This document shows, piece by piece, positions 1-6,856 of a DNA stretch of 27,815 nt. The first letter of the stretch is position 1. Each line of letters begins with the position of its first letter. The DNA comes from UMGS1002 sp964463325 (lineage in GTDB: Bacteria > Bacillota > Clostridia > Oscillospirales > CAG-272). The stretch covers positions 1 through 27,815 of the forward strand of contig CAYXBY010000017.1 in assembly GCA_964463325.1 (NCBI GenBank), given 5' to 3'. Under the pieces are notes generated by a model. That model had not been told where the DNA came from and did not search any database. It was given only the letters and a program-made list of their open reading frames with translations. A program made the position numbers and the translations under genes.

Positions 1-310
1 AAGCATCGACACCGCCAAACGCCTTGAACAGCACACACTTGCCCTCCATGACCGGCATACCGGCCTCCGGGCCAATATCGCCAAGTCCGAGAACGGCAGT
101 ACCGTCCGTGATAACAGCGCAGAGATTCCAGCGGCGCGTCAGCTCATAGCTTTTGTTGACGTCCTTCTGTATTTCAAGGCAGGGCTGTGCAACTCCGGGG
201 GTGTAGGCGAGGGAAAGATCCTCCTTAGTCGCAACGGGGGCTGTGGCGATAACCTCGATCTTACCGCGCCACTCGGCATGCTTTTTCAGCGATTGTGCAG
301 CGTAATCCAT
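1..310 (-). CDS. NAD(P)-dependent malic enzyme, N-terminal part (cut by window edge)
   Basis: Oxidative decarboxylation of malate to pyruvate in the cytoplasm is the family reaction. About 103 N-terminal residues are visible. They carry the family's N-terminal signature: a TPGVAQPCLEI stretch near residue 38 and GLGDIGPEAGMPVMEGK near residue 75. The start codon at 310 has AAAGGAG eight to nine bases upstream, and a TTGATT-17-TATAAT promoter lies at 348-376. The C-terminal NAD-binding domain lies outside the window, so cofactor choice cannot be judged. The gene is divergent from the deacetylase pair to the right and looks like the first gene of its transcript. Confidence 0.93.
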   Translation of the reverse strand, partial: MDYAAQSLKKHAEWRGKIEVIATAPVATKEDLSLAYTPGVAQPCLEIQKDVNKSYELTRRWNLCAVITDGTAVLGLGDIGPEAGMPVMEGKCVLFKAFGGVDA

Positions 311-347
311 GCTCGATCTCCTTTTATAGAATTTATCCTACTAACTT

Positions 348-376
348 ATTATATCAGTAAAGCGTTAAAAAATCAA
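348..376 (-). promoter_or_regulatory. Sigma-A type promoter of the malic enzyme gene
   Basis: On the minus strand TTGATT (371-376), a 17-base spacer and TATAAT (348-353) precede the start codon at 310 by a short leader. The match was found by eye. Confidence 0.7.
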
Positions 377-472
377 TAGCGAATTTTGATATTTGCAATA
401 CATATTTTTCATTGATTATCCCTCTCTGACGGTGCAAATACTAATAAAACCGAATACAAACGGGAGAGAGCC

Positions 473-1258
473 ATGAAAAATAACAAATTTATATGTCTTG
501 TGGTGGTCATCATATGCGTTGCTGTCAGCGCACAGCTTTCGGTCAATGCGGCGGGCGAGGCCTACAGCTGGTATTGCATGCGCAACAAAAGCCACCTTCA
601 GCCTCGCGTCGAGCCCAACATGAGCTTTATCGAGCACTACAACGGCTATTATATCGATCACCGTCACGGCGACGACAACACCGAACGTGTGCTATACCTC
701 ACCTTTGACGCCGGCTACGAAAACGGCAACATTGCCCGCATACTTGACGTGCTGCGTGAGCGCAGTGTGCCGGCTGCATTTTTTATATTGAGCAATCTGG
801 CGCGCACCTGCCCGGACCTTGTGCGTCGCATGGCAAACGAGGGGCACACCGTCTGCAATCACACCGCCTCGCACCATGATATGTCGCACGCCGATATATC
901 TACTCTGCGAGGCGAGCTTGAGAGCCTCGAGCAGACCTGTCTTGAGCACACCGGCGTCACTGTATCGCACTTTTACCGTCCGCCCGAGGGCAGATTTAGC
1001 GAGCAGAGCCTCGCGGCGGCCTCACAGCTGGGATATAAAACCATCTTCTGGAGTTTTGCCTACGCCGACTGGGACAACAACAAGCAGCCCGCCCCCGACC
1101 GGGCGCGTCAGCTGATACTTGACAACGTGCACAACGGCGCCGTTCTGCTGCTGCACCCCACCTCGGCTACAAACGCCGCCATACTCGGCGACGTCGTCGA
1201 CACGCTGCTCGCGCAGGGCTATCGTTTCGGAACACTGGAGGAGCTTACGTCACAATGA
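473..1258 (+). CDS. PdaA-like polysaccharide (peptidoglycan) deacetylase
   Basis: Probable N-deacetylase of peptidoglycan sugars, of the PdaA type that in Bacillus makes muramic delta-lactam in spore cortex. The 261-residue protein starts with a signal peptide (hydrophobic 6-24, likely cleavage after VNA near 26). The NodB-homology domain follows: TFDAGYENG at 77-85 (catalytic Asp79, with Ala where many family members have the second metal Asp, a trait of PdaA-like enzymes), the NHTASH metal motif with His130 and His134, RPPEG from Arg169, and His228 in LLLHP. The start at 473 has a GGGAGAG ribosome site. It overlaps the next deacetylase gene by four bases (ATGA), so the two are probably translated together. 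A sporulation role is inferred from family resemblance only. Confidence 0.88.
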   Translation: MKNNKFICLVVVIICVAVSAQLSVNAAGEAYSWYCMRNKSHLQPRVEPNMSFIEHYNGYYIDHRHGDDNTERVLYLTFDAGYENGNIARILDVLRERSVPAAFFILSNLARTCPDLVRRMANEGHTVCNHTASHHDMSHADISTLRGELESLEQTCLEHTGVTVSHFYRPPEGRFSEQSLAAASQLGYKTIFWSFAYADWDNNKQPAPDRARQLILDNVHNGAVLLLHPTSATNAAILGDVVDTLLAQGYRFGTLEELTSQ

Positions 1259-1944
1259 AATACAAAGCAGCGGTAAGCTTAGCTCTCGCCATCTTCCTGC
1301 TTTTGAACGCGCTGAGCGTTTCGATCTATGCCGCGCGATATTCAGACGTAGTCTACTGCAAAAAGAACTCGCAGATGAAGATCGCGCTGACGTTTGACGA
1401 CGGTCCGCACCCCACCTACACCCGCGAGATACTTGACATCCTGCGCGAATACAACATCCGCGCAACATTTTTTGTCATCGGCGAGAATGTGGAAAAATAC
1501 CCCGAGCTGGTCGAGCAGGAGCTGGCAGAGGGGCATGAGATCGGCAACCACACATACTCACACTGCCATCTGTCCGAGGTCACGCCCGAGCATATCATAC
1601 GTGAGATAGAGGCCTGCGAGGCGGCAGTCTATCAGATTTGCGAATACCGAACAAAGCTGTTTCGCCCGCCCGAGGGCGTGCTGCCCGAGGCCATCCACGA
1701 CTACACTGCCCGCTCTGATTACACTGTCGTGCTGTGGAGCATCGACACCTACGACTGGGCGCACAACCCGATAGATGAGATCATGAAGAATGTACACCAA
1801 AATGCCGATCCCGGCGACATCATCCTCATGCACGACAGCGTTCACGACAGCCTCACGCCAGACGCACTGCGCCGGGTCATCCCCTATCTGCTGGGCGAGG
1901 GCTACAGCTTTGTGACGGTCAGCGAGCTGATGGGCTGCGAATGA
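1255..1944 (+). CDS. Polysaccharide deacetylase (NodB domain), exported
   Basis: Second NodB-type deacetylase, 229 residues, translationally coupled to the preceding PdaA-like gene. A signal anchor or signal peptide occupies residues 5-26. The catalytic core has the full canonical motif set: TFDDG with Asp48 and Asp49, NHTYSH with His99 and His103, RPPEG with Arg137, and LMHD with His193. It therefore keeps the second metal Asp that its upstream partner lacks, which suggests a different substrate, for example chitooligosaccharide-like or GlcNAc residues of peptidoglycan. It acts outside the membrane. PdaB-like is a possible alternative name, but the sequence alone does not settle it. A hairpin follows at 1992-2035. 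Confidence 0.88.
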   Translation: MKYKAAVSLALAIFLLLNALSVSIYAARYSDVVYCKKNSQMKIALTFDDGPHPTYTREILDILREYNIRATFFVIGENVEKYPELVEQELAEGHEIGNHTYSHCHLSEVTPEHIIREIEACEAAVYQICEYRTKLFRPPEGVLPEAIHDYTARSDYTVVLWSIDTYDWAHNPIDEIMKNVHQNADPGDIILMHDSVHDSLTPDALRRVIPYLLGEGYSFVTVSELMGCE

Positions 1945-1991
1945 CACATGCCACCGGCCGTGACGCAAGCAGTGTGCTGCATGACCGTAAA

Positions 1992-2035
1992 AATGCCTAA
2001 GACCGCCGCACCGTATGTAGGCGGTTTTAGGTATT
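1992..2035 (+). terminator. Hairpin terminator after the deacetylase pair
   Basis: A 16-base stem (1992-2007 with 2020-2035, two G-T pairs) encloses a 12-base loop. The inner GACCGCC/GGCGGTTTT part is followed by TTTTAGGTATT, so the U-tract may overlap the outer stem. It lies between the deacetylase stop and the alr promoter. Confidence 0.7.
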
Positions 2036-2042
2036 AAACTAA

Positions 2043-2071
2043 TTGTCATGAGCATAAAATTATGATATGAT
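2043..2071 (+). promoter_or_regulatory. Promoter of alr
   Basis: TTGTCA (2043-2048), a 17-base spacer and TATGAT (2066-2071) lie just upstream of the GGAG ribosome site (2084-2087) and the alr start. This suggests alr is transcribed separately from the deacetylases. Confidence 0.65.
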
Positions 2072-2096
2072 ATAAGACGATACGGAGAGTGATAAC

Positions 2097-3263
2097 ATGG
2101 AGATGGAAAACCTTTTGCGCCGCGCATGGGCTGAGATAGACCTCAACTGCGTCGAGCGCGACTATAACATTATACGCGCCAGAGTGCCGGCCGGCGTCAG
2201 GCTTTGCTGCGTGGTAAAGGCCAACGCCTACGGTCACGGGGCAGTGGCTGTCTCGCGTCTGTACGAGCGCTGCGGCGCAGACTATCTTGCAGTGTCCAGC
2301 ATAGAGGAGGCCGTCCAGCTGCGTCGTGCAGGGATCCGGCTTCCCATACTAAACCTTGGCTTCAGTACGCCCGAATGTGCTGCCGAATTGAGTGAATTTG
2401 ACATCACACAATGCGTTTTTTCATCAGAATACGCCGATAATTTATCACATCGTGCACAAAAATCAGGTGTCAGAGTCAAGGTACATATAAAAGTCGACAC
2501 CGGCATGGCGCGGCTGGGATTTGTCTGCCGTCCCGAGCACAGCGACGGCGTCGAGGCCATCGCCCGGGCTGCCGCGCTGCCGGGGCTTGACGTTGAGGGA
2601 ATATTCACGCACTTTGCCGACGCCAACTCGGGCGAGGCCGGCGAGGATTATACACGCCGTCAGGCCTCCTGCTTTTACGGCGTCCTCGACGAGCTGAAGC
2701 GTCTGGGGATCGAATTTCGAATACGCCACTGCGGCAACAGCGGGATCGTCTTTGACTACCCTGAATATGATCTTGACATGGTGCGCGTGGGCGGCATACT
2801 GTTCGGCATAGCCCCCGATAGCCGCATTCGCAATTTGCCGCAGCTCGAGCCGGCTATGACACTCAAAGCCGTCATCAGCCACATCAAGGATGTGCGCGCG
2901 GGTGAGTCGGTCGGCTATGGGCGGGCGTATACGGCAGATCGTCCCCTGCGTCTCGCAACACTGCCGATAGGCTATGCGGACGGTCTCGATCGCGCCACCC
3001 CACGCGTTTGGATAAACGGGCTGCCCGCACCCATCGTCGGGCGCATCTGCATGGATCAGCTGATGGCGGACGTCAGCGGCATTGACTGTCACGTTGGAGA
3101 CGAGGCGGTCATTTTCGGCGGCAGCGGGGCAAGCAGCGTCGACAGACTGGCACACGAGCTGGGGACGTTGAGCTATGACGTGCTGTGCAGCCTGCACCGC
3201 GTTCCGCGCATCTATATACGAGACGGGCGCACACTTTTTCGGGAATCCGGGCTGACAATATAG
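2097..3263 (+). CDS. alr: Alanine racemase, PLP-dependent
   Basis: Interconverts L- and D-alanine in the cytoplasm, supplying D-Ala for peptidoglycan. The 388-residue length is usual. The PLP lysine is Lys41 in VVKANAYGHG. The N-terminal TIM barrel is followed by a beta domain with the catalytic tyrosine Tyr274 (VGYGRAY), the LPIGYADG and ICMDQLMADV motifs, and a C-terminal RVPRIY. Tyr360 (LSYDVL) sits at the position that is Tyr354 in the Geobacillus enzyme, as expected for an alanine-specific racemase. The start at 2097 is set by GGAG nine bases upstream. It converges on the reductase gene across a shared terminator. A second racemase domain exists in the vanT-like gene at 22397-24532. Confidence 0.96.
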   Translation: MEMENLLRRAWAEIDLNCVERDYNIIRARVPAGVRLCCVVKANAYGHGAVAVSRLYERCGADYLAVSSIEEAVQLRRAGIRLPILNLGFSTPECAAELSEFDITQCVFSSEYADNLSHRAQKSGVRVKVHIKVDTGMARLGFVCRPEHSDGVEAIARAAALPGLDVEGIFTHFADANSGEAGEDYTRRQASCFYGVLDELKRLGIEFRIRHCGNSGIVFDYPEYDLDMVRVGGILFGIAPDSRIRNLPQLEPAMTLKAVISHIKDVRAGESVGYGRAYTADRPLRLATLPIGYADGLDRATPRVWINGLPAPIVGRICMDQLMADVSGIDCHVGDEAVIFGGSGASSVDRLAHELGTLSYDVLCSLHRVPRIYIRDGRTLFRESGLTI

Positions 3264-3275
3264 CTTATATCAAAA

Positions 3276-3319
3276 AACGGTTAGAATCACAAATGCCCGA
3301 TCCTAACCGTTATTATTTT
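3276..3319. terminator. Bidirectional terminator between alr and the reductase gene
   Basis: Arms 3276-3288 and 3299-3311 pair with one mismatch (AACGGTTAG core). Plus-strand transcripts would end in ATTATTTT, and minus-strand transcripts in a run of six T. It serves both converging genes. Confidence 0.85.
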
Positions 3320-3336
3320 GCCCTCAGTGCCGTGTA

Positions 3337-4053
3337 TCACAGCCCAAAGCCGCCGTCAACGCCTATCACCTGTCCCGTGACAAACGCTGCCTCGTCAGAC
3401 GCCAAAAATGCTATGACCTCCGCCACCTCGGCCGGTTTTCCCATGCGTCCGAGCGGCGTTTCATCACACAGCTCCGCGCGGGCAGCCTCGTCCAGCCGGC
3501 TGTTCATCTCGGTGTTTATCACCCCAGGCTCGACGCAGTTGACGCGAATACCTGACGGCCCCAGCTCCTTGGCCAGCGCCAACGTCAAGCCGCGCACTCC
3601 TGCCTTGGTCGCCGAATATGCCACCTCGCAGGAGGCGCCGACGCGCCCCCAAACCGAACCGACGTTGACAATACTGCCACTGTGCTGCCGCACCATCTGC
3701 CGCGCCACCTCACGGCAGGCAAGCACCTGCCCTGTCAGATTAACGTCACAGATGCGCCGCCATTCGCTATCGGTTATATCCGTTAGCAGACCAAAGTGCG
3801 CTATCCCGGCGTTGTTGACAAGCACATCAATGCCGCCCATGCGCTCCACCGCCTGCTCGACAGCAGCACGCACGGCGTCGCCGTCCGCAACGTCGGCACA
3901 TATGGCCTCGGCACCCGTTGCAGTGCACAATTGTGTTGCCGCATCGACCGAGCTGTTATAAATAAAGCACACCCGCTCGCCCGCCGCGCAAAACCGCTCA
4001 ACACAGGCTCTTCCTATGCCGCGCGAGCCGCCTGTTACTAGAATTCTTTTCAT
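3337..4053 (-). CDS. Short-chain dehydrogenase/reductase, FabG-like
   Basis: NAD(P)H-dependent oxidoreductase of the classical SDR family, 238 residues from the start at 4053. It has the Rossmann motif TGGSRGIG (7-14), NNAG (80-83), Asn105, catalytic Ser133, and the YSATK pair Tyr146/Lys150. The PGVINTEM and VTGQVIGVDGG stretches are typical of 3-oxoacyl-ACP reductases. It is not in a fatty-acid operon: it follows a ComEC-like hydrolase gene after 71 bases, probably on the same transcript, so the substrate is uncertain. The start is chosen because the protein then begins at the first beta strand; no strong ribosome site is seen, and an in-frame ATG at 4065 is an alternative. Confidence 0.88.
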   Translation of the reverse strand: MKRILVTGGSRGIGRACVERFCAAGERVCFIYNSSVDAATQLCTATGAEAICADVADGDAVRAAVEQAVERMGGIDVLVNNAGIAHFGLLTDITDSEWRRICDVNLTGQVLACREVARQMVRQHSGSIVNVGSVWGRVGASCEVAYSATKAGVRGLTLALAKELGPSGIRVNCVEPGVINTEMNSRLDEAARAELCDETPLGRMGKPAEVAEVIAFLASDEAAFVTGQVIGVDGGFGL

Positions 4054-4124
4054 ATTTACATCCATTTTTGCATCACATATGCATTCAGACAGCCACAATC
4101 CGCTGCCCAATCAGCATATAGTGA

Positions 4125-5060
4125 TCATTTTTCAGTTTTGACGGTCACTGTCTTGCCGTCGGAGGTCAGCACTATACTTCCCTGCTCATCCGTGCGATAT
4201 ATCTGCGCTCCGGCGCTCTCCAAGCGTTGCAGCGTGGCCGCATATGGGTGGCCGTATGTATTGCCCTTTCCACACGATATAAGCGCTATAGCGGGTGACA
4301 CTGCATCGAGGAAGCCCGCCGAGGTCGAGGTCGATGAGCCATGATGCCCTACCTTTAGCACATCACAATCTAATAATTCAGCACGATATTTGCCGAGTAT
4401 CTCCAGCTCTGACTCCTTTTCAGCATCACCTGTCATCATAAATGAGGTCTCGCCAAAATCCAGTCGCATAACAACGCTGTAGTTGTTGGTGTCCGAATAT
4501 TTCTCCGAGATAGGCGCCAGCACCGTCACCGTCATCGAGCCCAGCGAAAACTCAAGCTCGGGCTCAGGCGCGATAACAGTCGCACCTGAGGCATCCAACG
4601 CTGTCATCATGCGCTGATACGTCTTGGTTTTGGACTCCTTATTCGGCATGATAACATTACTGACAGTAAAATCGGTCAGTATCATATCGGCATTGCCGAT
4701 ATGGTCGGCATCCGGGTGGGTGAAGACAGCGTATTCGATATCCTTTATCTCAAGCGAGGTCAAATAATCCTTGAGCTCGTCCTCAGCGCTGCCGGGGCCC
4801 GAATCTATCAGCATATCGCCGCCCGACGTGCGAACAAGTATGCTGTCCCCCTGCCCCACATCTATCATATGCACCTCAATGCTCTCACCCTCCGGTGTCA
4901 CCGCCGGGACATCAGGCTGTGTGTCAGCGCCAAGCCCGAGAAATTCCCGCAGCTGCGGCGACAGATACAGCACTGCCAATATCAGCACTATCAGCATGAG
5001 GGCCGTCATTATACTGCCAAACAGTCTTCCGCTGCGCCGACTCCGCTTTTTTTCTGCCAT
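4125..5060 (-). CDS. Membrane-anchored ComEC/Rec2-like metallo-beta-lactamase-fold hydrolase
   Basis: A 311-residue protein with a basic N terminus, one TM segment (about 15-33) and an extracytoplasmic MBL-fold domain. Visible motifs are HMIDVGQGDS (64-73), LIDSGP (84-89), the metal site THPDADHIG (His115, Asp117, Asp119, His120), MMTGDAE and VGHHGSSTS. These match the hydrolase domain found at the C terminus of ComEC, but the DNA-channel competence domain is absent. Such stand-alone proteins are common in Clostridia; the substrate is unknown and may be nucleic acid or phosphodiester. The start at 5060 has AAAGGAGG seven bases upstream; an upstream in-frame TTG at 5066 is rejected for poor spacing. 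Confidence 0.87.
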   Translation of the reverse strand: MAEKKRSRRSGRLFGSIMTALMLIVLILAVLYLSPQLREFLGLGADTQPDVPAVTPEGESIEVHMIDVGQGDSILVRTSGGDMLIDSGPGSAEDELKDYLTSLEIKDIEYAVFTHPDADHIGNADMILTDFTVSNVIMPNKESKTKTYQRMMTALDASGATVIAPEPELEFSLGSMTVTVLAPISEKYSDTNNYSVVMRLDFGETSFMMTGDAEKESELEILGKYRAELLDCDVLKVGHHGSSTSTSAGFLDAVSPAIALISCGKGNTYGHPYAATLQRLESAGAQIYRTDEQGSIVLTSDGKTVTVKTEK

Positions 5061-5121
5061 TGTCAAGCCTCCTTTAATAGCTTCATTTCATTATATGATA
5101 TCATATTTTGCTTCAAAAAAC

Positions 5122-5167
5122 AATGCCCCTCGCAAAATTCTAAATCAAAAAATGTTTGGCGGGCATT
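5122..5167. repeat. Short inverted repeat in the divergent MBL/rpsF intergenic region
   Basis: AATGCCC (5122-5128) and GGGCATT (5161-5167) can pair across a 32-base AT-rich loop, and on the minus strand the repeat is followed by six T. The arms and T-run resemble the element at 25698-25725. The loop is long, so terminator activity is doubtful. Confidence 0.4.
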
Positions 5168-5181
5168 ATTTCAAAAAAGTC

Positions 5182-5210
5182 TTGACAAGTGTCAATTATT
5201 GTGGTATAAT
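5182..5210 (+). promoter_or_regulatory. Consensus promoter of the rpsF-ssb-rpsR operon
   Basis: Exact TTGACA (5182-5187), a 17-base spacer and exact TATAAT (5205-5210), about 88 bases before the rpsF start. Confidence 0.9.
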
Positions 5211-5216
5211 ACAACT

Positions 5217-5290
5217 CTGTACGGACTCCGTCCGTCTCTCTACCTCGTGTAAATTTTTTCATGCACGCGGTCTCAACTGTCCATAGGGAG
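5217..5290 (+). promoter_or_regulatory. rpsF leader with hairpins, possible S6:S18 autoregulatory site
   Basis: The leader can form ACGGA/CCGT near 5221-5234 and a longer hairpin, ACC-CGTG (5242-5249) with CACG-GGT (5264-5271), with one internal mismatch and a T-rich loop. Many bacteria carry a leader hairpin in this place that binds the S6:S18 complex. I cannot confirm the diagnostic CCG bulge by eye. Confidence 0.35.
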
Positions 5291-5297
5291 GTAAACA

Positions 5298-5738
5298 ATG
5301 GATAAGATCATCAATTCCTACGAAACACTGTTTGTTGTCGACATGACCGCCGGCGACGAGGCTGTAAACGCCACAGTGGACAAGTTCACTGGCCTGATCA
5401 CAGACAATGCACAGGTCATTGAAATCGCAAAGTGGGGCAAAACCCGCCTTGCATACCCCATCAACGACATGAATGAGGGCTATTACGTCGTCGTGACCTT
5501 CAAGTCCGAGCCGTCGTTCCCTGCAGAGCTCGAGCGTCTGCTGAACATTCACGAATCCATCATGCGTTCTCTGACTATCCGTCTTGAGTATGACGCCGAA
5601 GAGAAGGCTAAGGCTAAGGCCGAGGCTGCCGCTGCTGCTGCTGCCGCTGCTGCCGCCGCCGCTGAGGCTGCTGCTGCCGAAGCTGCTGCTGAGGCTACCG
5701 AGCCCGCCGCTGAGGCATCCGCTGCCGACGCTGAGTAA
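5298..5738 (+). CDS. rpsF: 30S ribosomal protein S6 with Ala/Glu-rich C-terminal extension
   Basis: S6 binds S18 on the platform of the small ribosomal subunit. Residues 1 to about 97 form the S6 domain (opening with YETLFVVD, then WGKTRLAYPINDMNEGYYVV and the RSLTIRLE strand). The remaining 45-50 residues are a low-complexity Ala/Glu/Lys tail, longer than in the usual 95-100-residue protein. The tail is encoded by runs of GCT/GCC/GCA codons. GGGAGG lies seven bases before the start. It is the first gene of the classical rpsF-ssb-rpsR operon, which supports the call. Confidence 0.96.
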   Translation: MDKIINSYETLFVVDMTAGDEAVNATVDKFTGLITDNAQVIEIAKWGKTRLAYPINDMNEGYYVVVTFKSEPSFPAELERLLNIHESIMRSLTIRLEYDAEEKAKAKAEAAAAAAAAAAAAAEAAAAEAAAEATEPAAEASAADAE

Positions 5739-5762
5739 TTGGCAGTTCAGGAGGCGTTGTTC

Positions 5763-6218
5763 ATGGCAAACTTTAATTATAACAAGGTTATTCTCGGCGG
5801 AAGACTTACCGCTGATCCCGAGTTGAAGCAGACACAATCCGGTATTCAGGTTGTTTCCTTCAGCATTGCGGTAAACCGTAGATTCCAGTCGAAGGACGCA
5901 CCCCAACAGACCGATTTCTTTAACGTCACGGCATGGCGTAACAATGCCGAGTTCGTCGCCAAGTATTTCCGCAAGGGCTCTTCCATTTGCGTAACCGGTA
6001 CCATCCAGAACCGCACATGGACTGACCAGCAGGGTCAGAAGCGCTATGCTACCGACATAGTGGCAGACGAAGTCGTGTTTGTTGACAGCCGACAGGAAAA
6101 TCCCGCATCGGCAGGTCAGTACACTCCCGATGCATACAACACCCCGTCCTTCTCCACCCCGGCGGCTGCTGCCCCCAAGTTTGAAGAAGTTAAGACGGAT
6201 GACGATCTGCCCTTCTGA
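5763..6218 (+). CDS. ssb: Single-stranded DNA-binding protein
   Basis: Binds ssDNA in replication, repair and recombination. The 151-residue protein has an N-terminal OB fold (about 1-105; NKVILGGRLTADPELK, FFNVTAWRNNAEFVAKYF, VTGTIQNRTWTDQQGQKRY) and a disordered Pro/Ala linker. It ends in the acidic tip DDDLPF that recruits partner proteins. The ATG at 5763 is chosen because AGGAGG (5749-5754) lies eight bases upstream and the OB fold begins there; an earlier in-frame start at 5739 lacks a ribosome site. It lies between rpsF and rpsR in the usual order. Confidence 0.97.
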   Translation: MANFNYNKVILGGRLTADPELKQTQSGIQVVSFSIAVNRRFQSKDAPQQTDFFNVTAWRNNAEFVAKYFRKGSSICVTGTIQNRTWTDQQGQKRYATDIVADEVVFVDSRQENPASAGQYTPDAYNTPSFSTPAAAAPKFEEVKTDDDLPF

Positions 6219-6254
6219 GCAGAGCAACTAAATTGAAAGGATTGGATTTTAATA

Positions 6255-6509
6255 ATGGATAAGCAGGAAACCCCTCGCGTTCAGCGCACTAATACTCTCC
6301 GCAAGAGAAAGAAGGTCTGCATCTTCTGCGCAGACAAGATCGATTACATCGACTACAAGGAGGTCGGCAAGCTGAGAAAGTTCGTCAGCGAGCGCGGCAA
6401 GATCCTCCCCAGACGTATCTCCGGAACCTGCGCAAAGCACCAGAGAGAGCTCAACACCGCTATTAAGCGTGCACGTCAGGCTGCTCTGCTGCCCTACGTT
6501 TCCGACTGA
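6255..6509 (+). CDS. rpsR: 30S ribosomal protein S18
   Basis: Partner of S6 on the 30S platform. The 84-residue protein has the family motifs KKVCIFCADK, IDYKEVGKLRKFVSERGKIL, RRISGTCAKHQR and the basic tail IKRARQAALLPY. The CxxC and downstream Cys are the kind of residues seen in zinc-type S18 variants. It is the last gene of the operon, 36 bases after ssb, and is followed by a strong terminator. Confidence 0.97.
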   Translation: MDKQETPRVQRTNTLRKRKKVCIFCADKIDYIDYKEVGKLRKFVSERGKILPRRISGTCAKHQRELNTAIKRARQAALLPYVSD

Positions 6510-6520
6510 TCGGTTTAAGC

Positions 6521-6586
6521 TCTCCGTTTTCTCGGAGAACCAGCCTCCCGAGACCGCACAAATGGTTCTCGGGAGGCGTTTTTATT
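6521..6586 (+). terminator. Strong terminator of the rpsF operon, preceded by a small hairpin
   Basis: Arms 6543-6555 and 6564-6577 form a 13-pair stem with one bulged T, followed by GTTTTTATT. A smaller hairpin (TCTCCG/CGGAGA, 6521-6538) precedes it. GAGAACC at 6535-6541 could compete for the 3' arm, which would be an alternative fold. Confidence 0.92.
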
Positions 6587-6646
6587 ATCCCATATAACAC
6601 TTCTCGCCGCTTAAATAATTATTTTTAAAAAAATTCAAAAAAGGTA

Positions 6647-6675
6647 TTGACAAAATCCGCTCTTTCTGATATAAT
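6647..6675 (+). promoter_or_regulatory. Consensus promoter of the tRNA-Thr gene
   Basis: Exact TTGACA (6647-6652), 17 bases, exact TATAAT (6670-6675). The mature tRNA begins about 11 bases after the -10 box, so the 5' leader is only a few bases. Confidence 0.9.
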
Positions 6676-6685
6676 ATCAAATGTT

Positions 6686-6761
6686 GCTGGTATGGCTCAG
6701 TCGGTAGAGCACATCCTTGGTAAGGATGAGGTCATCAGTTCGATTCTGATTACCAGCTCCA
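6686..6761 (+). tRNA. tRNA-Thr (anticodon GGT)
   Basis: A 76-base cloverleaf including encoded CCA. The acceptor stem GCTGGTA pairs with TACCAGC. The D stem is GCTC/GAGC, the anticodon stem CATCC/GGATG with loop TTGGTAA (anticodon GGT, reading ACC/ACT), and the T arm ATCAG-TTCGATT-CTGAT. The discriminator is T, followed by CCA at 6759-6761. It is a single gene with its own promoter and terminator. Confidence 0.97.
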
Positions 6762-6764
6762 GAG

Positions 6765-6793
6765 GCACTGTGGGTTTCCACAGTGCTTTTTTA
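6765..6793 (+). terminator. Terminator of tRNA-Thr
   Basis: A nine-base perfect stem GCACTGTGG (6765-6773)/CCACAGTGC (6778-6786) with a four-base loop, then TTTTTTA. Confidence 0.93.
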
Positions 6794-6806
6794 TTCTCAT
6801 CCGCAA

Positions 6807-6844
6807 AAAAAGTGATACCGTCATCAAGCTCGGTATCACTTTTT
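6807..6844 (-). terminator. Terminator of fhs
   Basis: A perfect 14-base stem (6807-6820 with 6831-6844) with a ten-base loop. On the minus strand it is followed by a T-run, just after the fhs stop. The symmetric A/T flanks could also stop plus-strand read-through. Confidence 0.9.
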
Positions 6845-6856
6845 ACTTTTGCAGCA

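Noticed and set aside
2463..3197. 244-codon minus-strand frame opposite alr
   Set aside because: Shadow of alr; no recognisable domain or ribosome site.
5259..6227. 322-codon minus-strand frame opposite rpsF and ssb
   Set aside because: Low-complexity Gly/Ser/Leu translation, antisense to two certain genes, and no ribosome site.
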